A stretch of DNA of 64,000 bases, from assembly GCA_963737405.1 (NCBI GenBank), contig CAVTSL010000011.1, positions 248,001-312,000 of the forward strand, given 5' to 3'. A model generated the notes under the pieces. The model did no database searches. It was not told the origin of the DNA and saw only the letters and a list, made by a program, of their open reading frames with translations. Position 1 is the stretch's first letter. Every line of letters starts with the position of its first letter. Below are positions 24,568 to 32,197 of the stretch, piece by piece. The translations under genes and the position numbers were made by a program. This DNA is from JACCTU01 sp963737405. Lineage in GTDB: Bacteria; Actinomycetota; Thermoleophilia; Gaiellales; Gaiellaceae.

Positions 24568-24918
24568 TCAGGGTCCCTCAGTCGGGTCGGCTGCTTCGGC
24601 TACCTCGCCAGCGGTACCGATCTTCTCGACGACCACATACCAATCTGCTTCCCGTATCACTCGCTCAACATCCGCGACGACGTGCCCGGGCAGGACGATG
24701 AACCAGCGAGGCTCAGCCCTGACGCTGAGGTAGTCGTCGGGACGGATGTCGAGCATCTCGATGCAGGTCGTGTCGGCGCATTCGCAGGCGATCACGAACG
24801 TCTCGGACACGTTCGCGAGCGCCTCGTTCATCGCGACCAGCTTTTCGTTCACGACGCGGAACAGTGACTCGTTCCGGGCCGCACGCGCCTCGCGCTCGTC
24901 GCTCGCGTTCGGCTCCAT
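24568..24918 (-). CDS. CEC-motif small protein, paralogue D (intact)
   Basis: The one intact copy, 116 residues. ATG 24918 follows GGAGGG. Order: a charged N-terminus with AARNESLFRVVNEKLVAMNE, a strand into VIACECADTTCIEMLDI with C-x-C-x4-C at about residues 50-57, a Y-x-S-V-R-A-E-P segment, FIVLPGHVVADVERVI and the tail WYVVVEKIGTAGEVAEAADP. Compared with A-C, it keeps N-E-x2-F-R, C-E-C-x-D-x2-C, V-R, F-x(3-4)-G-H and the late K-x-G. Three Cys and one His could bind zinc or iron; cytosolic by lack of a signal. Confidence 0.78.
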   Translation of the reverse strand: MEPNASDEREARAARNESLFRVVNEKLVAMNEALANVSETFVIACECADTTCIEMLDIRPDDYLSVRAEPRWFIVLPGHVVADVERVIREADWYVVVEKIGTAGEVAEAADPTEGP

Positions 24919-25243
24919 GAGGACCCTCCGAATCGTCTTCTCGCCGTGGAGATCTTCTCGGGCACCCGCCTGAGCTTGGCGGTCGCAGAAGGGCGCGAAG
25001 GTGACCCTGGCCTGGTCACAGTAGCCCGGATCCTCCGGACCGGAAGATTGCCGGCCGTCAGGTCGAGGCCAGCGCCTCGCCGTGAGCAAACCCTGACGGA
25101 CTGCACACCGAAAACTGATGCCTGCACGGCTACCCTGCCCGGCCTCCGGGGGAGAGGGGTCAGTCGGCGGGCGGAGGCGGCCTCCGCCCTGCTGGCCCGC
25201 CAGCTCAATCGGCTCCTCGTGGGCGAGCGCGCGGCCTGCCCGG
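24919..25243. other. Stretch of 325 bases without a convincing gene
   Basis: Between paralogue D and the fragment at 25244 several frames are open, but none has codon bias or motifs. Near 25190-25240 one frame reads LARQLNRLLVGERAACPGVG and may be the lost upstream part of the following fragment. Confidence 0.4.
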
Positions 25244-25459
25244 GAGTCGGCGGACGTGTTCGATCTGCTCGTCGCGCGGCCGAGGGGGCGGTGGCGCGTG
25301 GCCGCGCGGCTGACGCTAGGCAGCCGGCTGGAGGACACGGTGGCGCGCGAACTGCGCTTCGATCCTTGGAACAGCGGCGGCGGCTTGGTCTCGGCGGGCG
25401 TCGTCAATCGGCTGCGCGGTGCGGCGTATCGGGGCAGCCGGCGCGGCAGCGCAACATGA
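25244..25459 (+). pseudogene. C-terminal gene fragment, identity unknown
   Basis: About 70 codons with strong codon bias and protein-like text: FDLLVARPRGRWRVAARLTL, LRFDPWNSGGGLVSAGVVNR and LRGAAYRGSRRGS before the stop. There is no start, and upstream the frame breaks, so this is the end of a longer gene. The tail pattern (F-x-P-W-N ... N-R-L-R ... Y-x2-S) recalls the end of haem catalase-like proteins, but that is only an impression and I would not name it. Confidence 0.38.
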
Positions 25460-25462
25460 CGG

Positions 25463-25861
25463 CTAGTCGGGAATCACGACGTAGCGGACGGGCACGCCGT
25501 CGATGTCGTGCTCCGGCGCCGTGTCGGTCGCGCTCGACTCCACGTACCCCTCCTGCTCTTCCGGACGAACCGCGATCACGATCTCGTCCGCGGGAAACGT
25601 CGCAAGAGCGTCTCGAATGGCGAGACCGACATCCGCCTCACCAGCCGTCGCATTAACGGTCTCGCCAGAAAGCTGATCAGCCGTGCGTTCGGCAACGCGC
25701 TCCGCATGACCGAACGCTTTTTGGTCGTTGGCGAGCCAGTCGAGCACGCCCTGCCGTACAACCGGGACCACAACCTTGATGGTCTCGGCGTCCCCGACAT
25801 GCCGGCGCAAAACGTCGTCCGCATGTTCCACGGTGCTGATGACGAGCACGTTCCTGCCCAC
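25463..25861 (-). CDS. Universal-stress-like protein
   Basis: A 132-residue protein with a Rossmann-like pattern: NVLVISTVEHADDVLRRHVG at the start, IKVVVPVVRQGVLDWLAND, and ADVGLAIRDALATFPADEIV toward the end, followed by an acidic tail. This resembles the single-domain UspA-related proteins frequent in Actinobacteria, but the ATP-binding G-x2-G-x9-G(S/T) is not evident, so it may not bind ATP. It is preceded by a tiny membrane-protein ORF 15 nt upstream. Confidence 0.7.
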   Translation of the reverse strand: MGRNVLVISTVEHADDVLRRHVGDAETIKVVVPVVRQGVLDWLANDQKAFGHAERVAERTADQLSGETVNATAGEADVGLAIRDALATFPADEIVIAVRPEEQEGYVESSATDTAPEHDIDGVPVRYVVIPD

Positions 25862-25876
25862 GACGGAACTGGCGCT

Positions 25877-25987
25877 CTAGGGGCGCCTTCGGCCCCCCCG
25901 AGGAACGACGTACATGACGGCGATAAGAGCAACGATGACCACCGCAGCGACGGCGACGACGGCAACCGTGGACGCGGCGAGGATCAC
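25877..25987 (-). CDS. 36-residue single-helix membrane protein
   Basis: A short ORF from GTG 25987: VILAASTVAVVAVAAVVIVA then LIAVMYVVPRGGRRRP. It is one long hydrophobic helix with an Arg-rich end, as small actinobacterial membrane proteins often show. It stops 15 nt before the Usp-like gene in the same direction. GC3 is moderate; a chance ORF cannot be excluded. Confidence 0.42.
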   Translation of the reverse strand: MILAASTVAVVAVAAVVIVALIAVMYVVPRGGRRRP

Positions 25988-26361
25988 ACGACTTCCATTT
26001 CCTGCCGTCTAGTCGCGAAACGTCCGGCTTAGGTACCCAAACCGTGGTGACGGCGAGGGCTTCTATCAGCATTCAGCTGAACAGTCCGCAGATCGGAGTC
26101 GCGATGACGGACCACGCGATCACGCCCGAACCATCTACCTCGATGCCTTACACCGCCGTTGCACCGACGGACAGCCGCGCACGGGGTGACTCGACGTCAC
26201 CGGCGCAGCGTGTACGACGAGCGCGAAGTGCTCGCGCGACTGGTGAGCACGTCCGCCGTCGCCCGCGAAACCGAAACCTGCGGTCGCGCGTTGTAGCCAC
26301 AGTCCAGGAGACGCCAGGCGTCTCAACGGATGTGCGGCTAACCAGACAAGGGAGAAACGCT
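25988..26361. other. Stretch of 374 bases, mostly non-coding
   Basis: Upstream region of the GlsB-type gene. A 38-codon plus-strand ORF near 26190-26300 (with VYDEREVLARLVSTSAVARE) has some codon bias but no match I know. A near-perfect palindrome is at 26308-26324. The rest shows nothing. Confidence 0.45.
26308..26324. promoter_or_regulatory. Palindrome upstream of the GlsB-type gene
   Basis: GAGACGCC-A-GGCGTCTC, a perfect 8-bp dyad around one base, 37 nt before the TTG start. Its compact symmetry suits an operator for a dimeric regulator; the regulator is unknown. Confidence 0.35.
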
Positions 26362-26643
26362 TTGGGGATCATCGCTTTCATCATCCTGGGCCTGCTCGCC
26401 GGCGCGATTGCGAAGGCGTTGTTGCCGGGTAACGATCCGGGCGGGTTCATCGTCACCGCGATCATCGGCGTCGTTGGAGCACTCCTCGGCGGGTTCCTCG
26501 CCGGCGTCTTGTTCGACGCCGACCCGATGGACGAGTTCTTCGACATCTCGACATGGCTGACGGCGATCATCGGATCGATCGTCCTGCTGCTGATCTACCG
26601 GATGGTCGTCGGCCGCCGCGGGGTCGCCCGATCAGGCATCTAA
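26362..26643 (+). CDS. GlsB/YeaQ/YmgE family (transglycosylase-associated) membrane protein
   Basis: A 93-residue protein with three glycine-rich membrane segments: IIAFIILGLLAGAIAKALLP, then PGGFIVTAIIGVVGALLGGF and AIIGSIVLLLIYRMV. LGLLAGAIAK-LLPG and the G-G-F following it are the family signature. Members are stress-induced inner-membrane proteins of unknown mechanism. TTG 26362 is preferred because AAGGGAG lies 8 nt upstream and the hydrophobic domain starts there; the longer frame upstream has poor codon bias. Confidence 0.82.
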   Translation: MGIIAFIILGLLAGAIAKALLPGNDPGGFIVTAIIGVVGALLGGFLAGVLFDADPMDEFFDISTWLTAIIGSIVLLLIYRMVVGRRGVARSGI

Positions 26644-26721
26644 CCCAGGCTGACTGAGCGCGAGGGGAGCGCGTGCTCCCCTCGCGATGCTTCGTTCTAC
26701 ACATGGAAGGGGTACGGCTAG

Positions 26722-26850
26722 GTGCTCAGACTTCGAACGATCATTCTGATGTGGCTTGCCCGGCTCGCATGGAAGCTCGTGAGCTCCCAGTACCGTCGGC
26801 GCAAGGCTCAGCCCGCCGGGAGGCGAACAGCGGAAGGAAGGTCGAGAGCG
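26722..26850 (+). other. Possible start of a small membrane-associated protein
   Basis: GTG 26722 behind GGAAGGGG opens LRLRTIILMWLARLAWKLVS followed by Q-Y-R-R-R-K, like small single-helix proteins. The frame has no natural stop before the next gene's antisense, so it is incomplete or a chance frame. Confidence 0.28.
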
Positions 26851-26856
26851 CAAGTC

Positions 26857-26883
26857 CCGCGGGAAAGCGCAGCTTTCCCGCGG
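26857..26883. repeat. 11-bp perfect inverted repeat near the right end of the island
   Basis: CCGCGGGAAAG, 5-nt loop, CTTTCCCGCGG, followed on the plus strand by CATAAAAAG. No T tract follows on the plus strand; it may act as a two-way stem-loop between the convergent GlsB-side genes and the methyltransferase ending at 26944. Confidence 0.5.
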
Positions 26884-26943
26884 CATAAAAAGAGACGTCC
26901 GGACCGGTGTCGCCGTGTCGCGAACGCCTCTATGCGGCGGACC

Positions 26944-27540
26944 CTAACGCTTGCGTGCCGTGAGCGCAGTACCGCGCGCGGCGGCGAATTCCGCAAAGTC
27001 CGCGAAACCGCGTTCCGCGAGCTCGGTGCGAAGTCGCTCGGGCGGCACGTAGATCGGCGTGTCCGCGCCGATCGAGAACGCGAAGAGCGCGGTGCCGCCG
27101 GGTCTCAGCACGCGCTCGAGCTCGTCGAAGAACGGGATCATGTTCGCGTGGGTGACGAGGTCGAAGGAGTCGTCGGCGAACGGGAGCGCCGACGCGTCGG
27201 CGCGGCGAAACTCCACGCCCGGCACCTTCGTGCGTGCGACCGCGAGCATCTCGTCGGAGAGGTCGGCGCCGACGACGCGCGCCTCGGGAAAGCGGCGCAG
27301 GACCGTCGCCGCGCCGATACCCGTGCCGGTGCCGAGGTCGAGCGCGTCGCTCACCGGCCCTTCGACCCCGGCGAGCGCCTGCTCGAACGCCGCGAACGAG
27401 TCCGCGCTCCGCATCGACTCCCAGCGCGGGGCGATCTTGTCGAACTCGCGCTCCATGAGCCGGCGGAAGACGGGCCAGAGGCTCGGCCGCCGAACGACGA
27501 CGTCGGTCGCGAGCCGCGCGAAGCGCGTCCCGAAGCTCAC
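26944..27540 (-). CDS. Class I SAM-dependent methyltransferase
   Basis: A 198-residue methyltransferase of the Methyltransf_11 type. An N-terminal helical region (FDKIAPRWESMRSADSF) precedes motif I (ALDLGTGTGIGAA), VVGADLSDEMLAVAR at strand 2, ADASALPFADDSFDLVTHAN and LRPGGTALFAFS. The substrate is unknown. GTG 27540 overlaps the SAM-hydrolase stop by 4 nt, making this the last gene of the haem/cytochrome block. Confidence 0.85.
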   Translation of the reverse strand: MSFGTRFARLATDVVVRRPSLWPVFRRLMEREFDKIAPRWESMRSADSFAAFEQALAGVEGPVSDALDLGTGTGIGAATVLRRFPEARVVGADLSDEMLAVARTKVPGVEFRRADASALPFADDSFDLVTHANMIPFFDELERVLRPGGTALFAFSIGADTPIYVPPERLRTELAERGFADFAEFAAARGTALTARKR

Positions 27541-28340
27541 GGCACGTCCAGGTGGATCCGGAGCTCCTGGTCGGCTCTCGCGGCGAGCATCTCCGCGGCG
27601 TTCCCGCGGTTCATCGCGACGGCGACGTTGCCGTACGAGTCCTCGTAGAGGATCAGGTCGCCGGAACGGGCGTCGGAGAACGTGCGCGCGGCGACCGCGT
27701 AGTACCGCTGCCCGGCGAGCTCGAGCTCGATCCGCGCGCCCGGCTGCACGTCCGCCCGGTCGAGATGCTCGCGCGTCAGGTTGAGCTGCATGTTCCCGAA
27801 GGCGTCGACGTAGAGCACCGTCGCGCCGATCCGGTTCGTGCGAACCTCGGGCTGTGGGAGCTCGAGACGGACGAGGGCGCTCGGGTCGATCGGCGGCCCG
27901 AGCTCCGACAGCGCGAGCCCGTTCGCGAGATGCGCGGCCGCCGGCGCGAAGATGTCGCGCCCGTGGAACGTCCGGGAGACCGGCGAGAGGGCGTACTGCG
28001 GGTTGACGATCTCGTGCGCCTCCGCAATCCCCACGCGTTCGGCCGCCGGAAGCAGCAGGCCGTTGTCGGGGCCGACATACGACCGTCCGTCGTCATCGCG
28101 CAGCGCGAGCGCTCTGCGCGGTCCGCCGACGCCGGGGTCGACGACGGCGAGGTGGACGCCGACCGGCATGTACGGGACCGTGTTCGCGAGCACGAGCGCG
28201 CCCTGGACGATCGCGCGCGGCGGGATGCCGTGCGTGATGTCGATCACCTGCACGTCGGGGGCGATCCGCTTGATCACGCCGTGGCAGGTGCCGACGAAGT
28301 CGTCCTGCAGGCCGAAGTCCGTCAGGAACGTGACGAACAT
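27537..28340 (-). CDS. SAM hydroxide adenosyltransferase (SAM hydrolase, fluorinase/chlorinase family)
   Basis: A 267-residue DUF62 protein, expected to split S-adenosylmethionine into adenosine and methionine using hydroxide. N-terminal FVTFLTDFGLQDDFVGTCHG, AVVDPGVGGPRR and YVGPDNGLLLPAAE hold the Asp-Arg-His region typical of the hydrolase branch. The second domain includes DAFGNMQLNLTREHL and ILYEDSYGNVAVAMNRG, with the S-x-G-N adenine contacts. The 21-residue loop of fluorinases is absent. Its start overlaps the end of hemD, an unusual place for it. Confidence 0.88.
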   Translation of the reverse strand: MFVTFLTDFGLQDDFVGTCHGVIKRIAPDVQVIDITHGIPPRAIVQGALVLANTVPYMPVGVHLAVVDPGVGGPRRALALRDDDGRSYVGPDNGLLLPAAERVGIAEAHEIVNPQYALSPVSRTFHGRDIFAPAAAHLANGLALSELGPPIDPSALVRLELPQPEVRTNRIGATVLYVDAFGNMQLNLTREHLDRADVQPGARIELELAGQRYYAVAARTFSDARSGDLILYEDSYGNVAVAMNRGNAAEMLAARADQELRIHLDVP

Positions 28341-28969
28341 GCCTCGGCGACGGCGTCGACCAGCCCGTCGAGGTCGTGGGTTCGCGCTTCCGCGACGACA
28401 TCGAGCCCGGCGGCGCGCGCCGCGCGGGTCGTCTGCGGCCCGATCGACACGACGTCGAGCGGGGCGCCCAGCGCCGCGAAGGACCGCGCGGCCGAGCCGG
28501 AGGCGAGCACGACGAGGTCACCGTCTGGCGGTGACGGCCGCAGCAGCCGCGTCCGGTAGAGCGGCACGAAGTCGGCGCCGAGCGCATCGATGAGCACGCG
28601 CCGGGATCCTTCCGCACCGACGAAGAGCATGCGGCCGGAAGAGCGTGGGAGCTCTTCGAGCAGCCCTTCCTGGGTCGAGACGTGCGGGACGAGATCGGGC
28701 TCGATCCCGAGCTGCCTCAGCGTCTCGGCGGTTCCCGGCCCGATCGCGGCGATCCGCGCGTTGTCGCCGGTTCGCCGCTCCGCGAACAGGTTCGCGCCGT
28801 TCGGGCTCGTGACGATCACCCAGTCGTAGCCGCTCGTGTCCACCTGCGCCGGCTCGTCGAGCGCATCGATCTCGATCAGCGGGCATTCGACGACCTCGAG
28901 CCCGAGCGCCTCGAGCCGGTCGACGAGCGGCCCGGCCTGGGAGCGCGGCCGCGTGACGACGACCTTCAC
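28322..28969 (-). CDS. hemD: Uroporphyrinogen-III synthase
   Basis: A 215-residue HemD that cyclises hydroxymethylbilane to uroporphyrinogen III. The two-domain fold shows VVVTRPRSQAGPLVDRLEAL at the start, YDWVIVTSPNGANLF (family S-x-N-G box), IAAIGPGTAETLRQLGI and the closing VVSIGPQTTRAARAAGL. HemD sequences are weakly conserved, and placement beside hemC secures the call. The intergenic gap to hemC is 99 nt with a C/G-rich stretch. Confidence 0.88.
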   Translation of the reverse strand: MKVVVTRPRSQAGPLVDRLEALGLEVVECPLIEIDALDEPAQVDTSGYDWVIVTSPNGANLFAERRTGDNARIAAIGPGTAETLRQLGIEPDLVPHVSTQEGLLEELPRSSGRMLFVGAEGSRRVLIDALGADFVPLYRTRLLRPSPPDGDLVVLASGSAARSFAALGAPLDVVSIGPQTTRAARAAGLDVVAEARTHDLDGLVDAVAEACSSRS

Positions 28970-29068
28970 CCGACCCTCCCGTTCCGCGGGCAGCGCAAGC
29001 CGACCCCCTGCCCCCGCCCCCCTTGGGGGGACGCGACGTCCCCTACCGAAACGCTAGCGAGCATCGCG

Positions 29069-29941
29069 TCACGTGTCCGTCACGGCTTCGTCCCGACTTC
29101 GTGCCGATTCGAGGTCGGCGAGCGCGCGGCCGAGCTCGACCGGGTCGTCGCCGGCGAGCCGCTCGACCCACGAGCCGTCCTCCGCCGCGATCAGCCCGCT
29201 CAGGATCGTGCCGTCGTGGTGCGCGGCGACCGGCGCGAGGCAGCCGCCGCCGATCTCCGCGACGCAGGCACGCTCGGCCTCGACGCGCCGCCGGGTCTCG
29301 GGATCGTCGAGCGCGGCAACGAGCTCCTCCTCGCCGGAGCGCACCTGCACCGCGAGCGCGCCCTGCCCGGCCTCGGGCAGCAGCTCCTCCGGGTCGAACC
29401 GGTGGCCGATCTCCGAGCCGAGCCCGAGCCGGTCGAGACCGGCCGCGGCGAGGACGATCGCGTCGAGCCCACGCTCCGCGCGCTTGCGCAGCCGCGTGTC
29501 GATGTTGCCGCGAATCGGCTCGATCTCGAGCTCGGGCTCGAGCGCCAGCAGCTGCGCGCGGCGCCTGACCGACGCCGTGCCGACGCGCAGCCCCGGCGCG
29601 AGCTCGGAAGCGCCGCACAACGCGTCGCGCGGATCGTCGCGCGGCAGGTACGCGCCGACGACGAGCCCCGCAGTGTCGGTCGAGGTCATGTCCTTTGCGG
29701 AGTGCACCGCGACGTCGATGCGACCGTCGAGCAGCGCCTCCTCGAGCTCCTTCACGAACACGCCGCGCGAGCCGATCTCGCCGAACGGCCGGGTCCGATC
29801 GCGGTCGCCGGCGGTCGTGATCGGGACCAGCGCGAGCTCGAGCCGAACGCCGACCGCACGAGCGCGGAGCCCGTCCGCCGCGAGTTCGGCCTGCGTGAGG
29901 GCGAGCCTACTGCCGCGAGACCCGACGCGGATCAAGGCCAC
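29069..29941 (-). CDS. hemC: Porphobilinogen deaminase (hydroxymethylbilane synthase)
   Basis: A 290-residue HemC that joins four porphobilinogens. Motifs: RVGSRGSRLALTQAELAA, GDRDRTRPFGEIGSRGVFVK, VAVHSAKDMTS, GTASVRRRAQLLA, IRGNIDTRLRK and, at the dipyrromethane cofactor site, AEIGGGCLAPVAA. The cofactor Cys is in GGGC. I use GTG 29941 because conserved sequence starts three residues later; GTG 29971 would add 10 residues. Its gap of 117 nt from the hemA stop is unusual in this tightly packed block. Confidence 0.93.
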   Translation of the reverse strand: MALIRVGSRGSRLALTQAELAADGLRARAVGVRLELALVPITTAGDRDRTRPFGEIGSRGVFVKELEEALLDGRIDVAVHSAKDMTSTDTAGLVVGAYLPRDDPRDALCGASELAPGLRVGTASVRRRAQLLALEPELEIEPIRGNIDTRLRKRAERGLDAIVLAAAGLDRLGLGSEIGHRFDPEELLPEAGQGALAVQVRSGEEELVAALDDPETRRRVEAERACVAEIGGGCLAPVAAHHDGTILSGLIAAEDGSWVERLAGDDPVELGRALADLESARSRDEAVTDT

Positions 29942-30058
29942 ACCGCCGTCGCCCCGAGCGCGCCTCGCCACACAGCCGGCCGCGCGATCGGATGCGGACG
30001 AACGCCGTCGGTGCCTGGACCGGAAGCGGCCGCCCCGTCAACGCGCGCGCGGCGGTGC

Positions 30059-31300
30059 TCACCGTTCGTCCTCCAGCCCGAAGAGGTGGCGCACCGCGTC
30101 AGCATAGACCACGCCATCGGCTGCCGCGGCGGCCTCTTTCATGCGGATCGTCGGGAGGTGGAGGAGCTTGTTGACGATCTGCGCGGTGACCGACTCGACC
30201 GCGCGACGCTCTGCTTCGGAGAGGTCGCCGAGACGTGCCTCCGCCTTCGCAAGCTCGCCTTGACGGATCTCCTCGGCGCGCGCGCGAAGCGACGCGATCG
30301 CGGGAACGACGTCGAGGGACGCCTGCCAGGTCCGGAACTGCTCCGCCTCCTCCGCGACGATCCGCTCGGCGGCCGCCGCCTCGCGGCGCCGTGCTCCGAG
30401 CGACTCGGCGACCACGGCCTCGAGGTCGTCGATGTCGTACAGATAGCACCCGTCGAGCTCGTTGATCGCAGGGTCGAGGTCGCGCGGAACTGCGAGGTCG
30501 ATCAGGAAGAGCGGCCGCCCGCGCCGCGCACGATGCGCGCGCTCCACCTGCTCGCGCCGAAGCACGACGTCCGGCGAGCTCGTCGAGGAGACGACGACGT
30601 CGGCGCGCGCGAGCTCGTCCTCGATCCGCTCGAGCGGCAGCGCGGCGCTGCCGAAGCGCTCCGCCAGCTCGGTCGCCCGGTCGAGCGTGCGGTTCGCGAC
30701 CACCGCGATCTCGGCGCCGCGCGAGAGCAGGTTGCGGGCGGCCTGCTCGCTCACCTTCCCGGCGCCGACGAGCAGGATCCGCCGCCCGTCGAGGTCGCCG
30801 AAGACCTGCTGCGCGAGCGCGGCCGCGGCGGCCGACACGGACGCAGGCGACTCGCCGATCGCGGTCTGCGAACGCGCCTTGCGTCCGGCGTAGAGCGCCT
30901 GACGGAACAACCGGTCGAGAATCGCGCCGGTCGAGCCGGCCTCGAACGCCGCACGGACCTGCCCGAGGATCTCCCCCTCGCCCGGCACGAGCGAGTCGAG
31001 CCCGGCGGCAACGCGGAACAGGTGGAGCGCCGCCGCCTCGTCGCGCAGGCGGTAGAGCGCGTTCGCGAGCTCGGGCTCGCGCTCGAGGAGCACGGACGTC
31101 GCCGCGATCTCAGCCGGGACCGACTCGTCGTGCGCGACGTAGAGCTCGGTGCGGTTGCACGTCGAGAGGCACACGGCCTCGCCCGCCGCGGACGCAAGCT
31201 GCGAGGCAACGGCCTTCGCCTCCTCGTGGCGCAGCGCGACGCGCTCGCGCAGCTCGACCGCCGCACCGTGATGCGAGACGCCGACGAGCGTGACCCTCAT
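30059..31300 (-). CDS. hemA: Glutamyl-tRNA reductase
   Basis: A 413-residue enzyme that reduces glutamyl-tRNA to glutamate-1-semialdehyde, the entry step of the C5 haem pathway. The catalytic Cys is in CLSTCNRTELYV, then GLDSLVPGEGEILGQVRAAF, the NADPH-binding LLVGAGKVSEQAARNL and the dimerisation helix MKEAAAAADG at the C-terminus. Length is standard. ATG 31300 overlaps the ccsA/hemX stop in ATGA. This hemX-hemA-hemC-hemD order resembles Bacillus hemAXCD, though hemX comes first here. Confidence 0.94.
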   Translation of the reverse strand: MRVTLVGVSHHGAAVELRERVALRHEEAKAVASQLASAAGEAVCLSTCNRTELYVAHDESVPAEIAATSVLLEREPELANALYRLRDEAAALHLFRVAAGLDSLVPGEGEILGQVRAAFEAGSTGAILDRLFRQALYAGRKARSQTAIGESPASVSAAAAALAQQVFGDLDGRRILLVGAGKVSEQAARNLLSRGAEIAVVANRTLDRATELAERFGSAALPLERIEDELARADVVVSSTSSPDVVLRREQVERAHRARRGRPLFLIDLAVPRDLDPAINELDGCYLYDIDDLEAVVAESLGARRREAAAAERIVAEEAEQFRTWQASLDVVPAIASLRARAEEIRQGELAKAEARLGDLSEAERRAVESVTAQIVNKLLHLPTIRMKEAAAAADGVVYADAVRHLFGLEDER

Positions 31301-32055
31301 CCGAGGTGCCCCGCCGGAAGCCCGAGGAACGCGACGAGCGCGAAGCCGGCGAGCGTCAGGTACGCGACGCGGCGCCCCCGCCAGCCGAGCTCGCGCCGGA
31401 CGAGCAGTGCCGCACCGAACACGACCCACGCCGCCACCGCCCCGGCCACGGCGAGGTCGAGCGGGTGTCCGCGCACGAAGCCGAGCGCGATGCCGGCCGT
31501 GAAGAGGACGAGCGAGACCGCCGACACGCGCGCGGCAAGCTCGTCGAGCGTGACGAGCGACGGCGGCCCGAGCCGGAGCAGGCCGACCGAGCGCTGCTTC
31601 AGCCGGCGCTCCTGCCAGAGGTAGAGCCCGGCGAGCGCGGCCGCCAATGCGAACCCGGCGAAGCCGGCGGAGACGAGCCCGACGTGGATCGCGACGAAGA
31701 GCCCGGAGCCGCTCGACTCGGCGGCGCCGCCGAGCCCGGCGATCGCGAAGAGCGCGGCGCATGCCGGCATCACCGCGAGCCCGAGCAGCCGGTACCGGGG
31801 GCTGCAGCCCCAGATCAGGTACGCGCCGACCGCGAGCCAGACGAAGAGGTTGAGCGCGCCCGACCAGCTCCCCCACGGGAACCCGTCGGCACGCCACACC
31901 TCCGCCGCGAGCAGCGCGGTCTGCAGCAACCAGCCGATGCGGACGCCCCAGATCGCGAGGCGGGTCGCGAGCTGCGGGCGCTTGAGGACGCCGACGTACG
32001 CGACCGCGGCCTCGCCGTAAGCGATCAGCGCCGGCCAGAAGAGCAGCTCAGCCAC
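31297..32055 (-). CDS. CcsA/HemX-like cytochrome c assembly membrane protein
   Basis: A 252-residue polytopic protein with about eight hydrophobic segments. SGALNLFVWLAVGAYLIWGC and WGSWSGAL hold the tryptophan-rich region related to the WWD haem-binding domain, and HVGLVSAGFAGFALAAALAG a central helix with a His. This is the CytC_asm family, to which HemX (a regulator of HemA level in Bacillus) and CcsA belong. Overlap with hemA favours a HemX-like role; overlap with the ccmD-like gene favours cytochrome assembly. The text cannot decide. Confidence 0.8.
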   Translation of the reverse strand: MAELLFWPALIAYGEAAVAYVGVLKRPQLATRLAIWGVRIGWLLQTALLAAEVWRADGFPWGSWSGALNLFVWLAVGAYLIWGCSPRYRLLGLAVMPACAALFAIAGLGGAAESSGSGLFVAIHVGLVSAGFAGFALAAALAGLYLWQERRLKQRSVGLLRLGPPSLVTLDELAARVSAVSLVLFTAGIALGFVRGHPLDLAVAGAVAAWVVFGAALLVRRELGWRGRRVAYLTLAGFALVAFLGLPAGHLG

Positions 32056-32197
32056 GACGCTCCCGCGCGAGCTCCGCGAGCTCGCCGACCTCGCGCTCGA
32101 GCCGCGAGAGCTTTGCGGAGATGATCACGACGTACACGAGCACCGCCGCGAAGACGACGAGGTACGCGGCCCAGAGGTACTTCTCACCGGAGCTCAA
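32048..32197 (-). CDS. ccmD: CcmD-like small haem-exporter protein
   Basis: A 49-residue protein missed by length filters. From TTG 32197: SSGEKYLWAAYLVVFAAVLV, then YVVIISAKLSRLEREVGELA. One membrane helix followed by an amphipathic charged helix is the CcmD build (Y-x-W-x-A-Y ... helix ... L-x-R-L-x-R). It overlaps ccmC by 14 nt and ccsA by 8 nt, as expected for the ccmABCD order, in which CcmD releases holo-CcmE from CcmABC. Confidence 0.78.
   Translation of the reverse strand: MSSGEKYLWAAYLVVFAAVLVYVVIISAKLSRLEREVGELAELARERRG

Noticed and set aside
24946..25656. 236-codon plus-strand frame
   Set aside because: Low-quality Arg/Ala-rich text that crosses the CEC and Usp-like genes' antisense; only the short segment at 25244-25459 in another frame looks protein-like.
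29015..29040. C-run/G-run hairpin between hemD and hemC
   Set aside because: Low-complexity C and G tracts with a two-base loop and no T tail; not convincing as a terminator.
28682..31624. 980-codon plus-strand frame
   Set aside because: Antisense to hemD, hemC and hemA, all of which have full family motifs.
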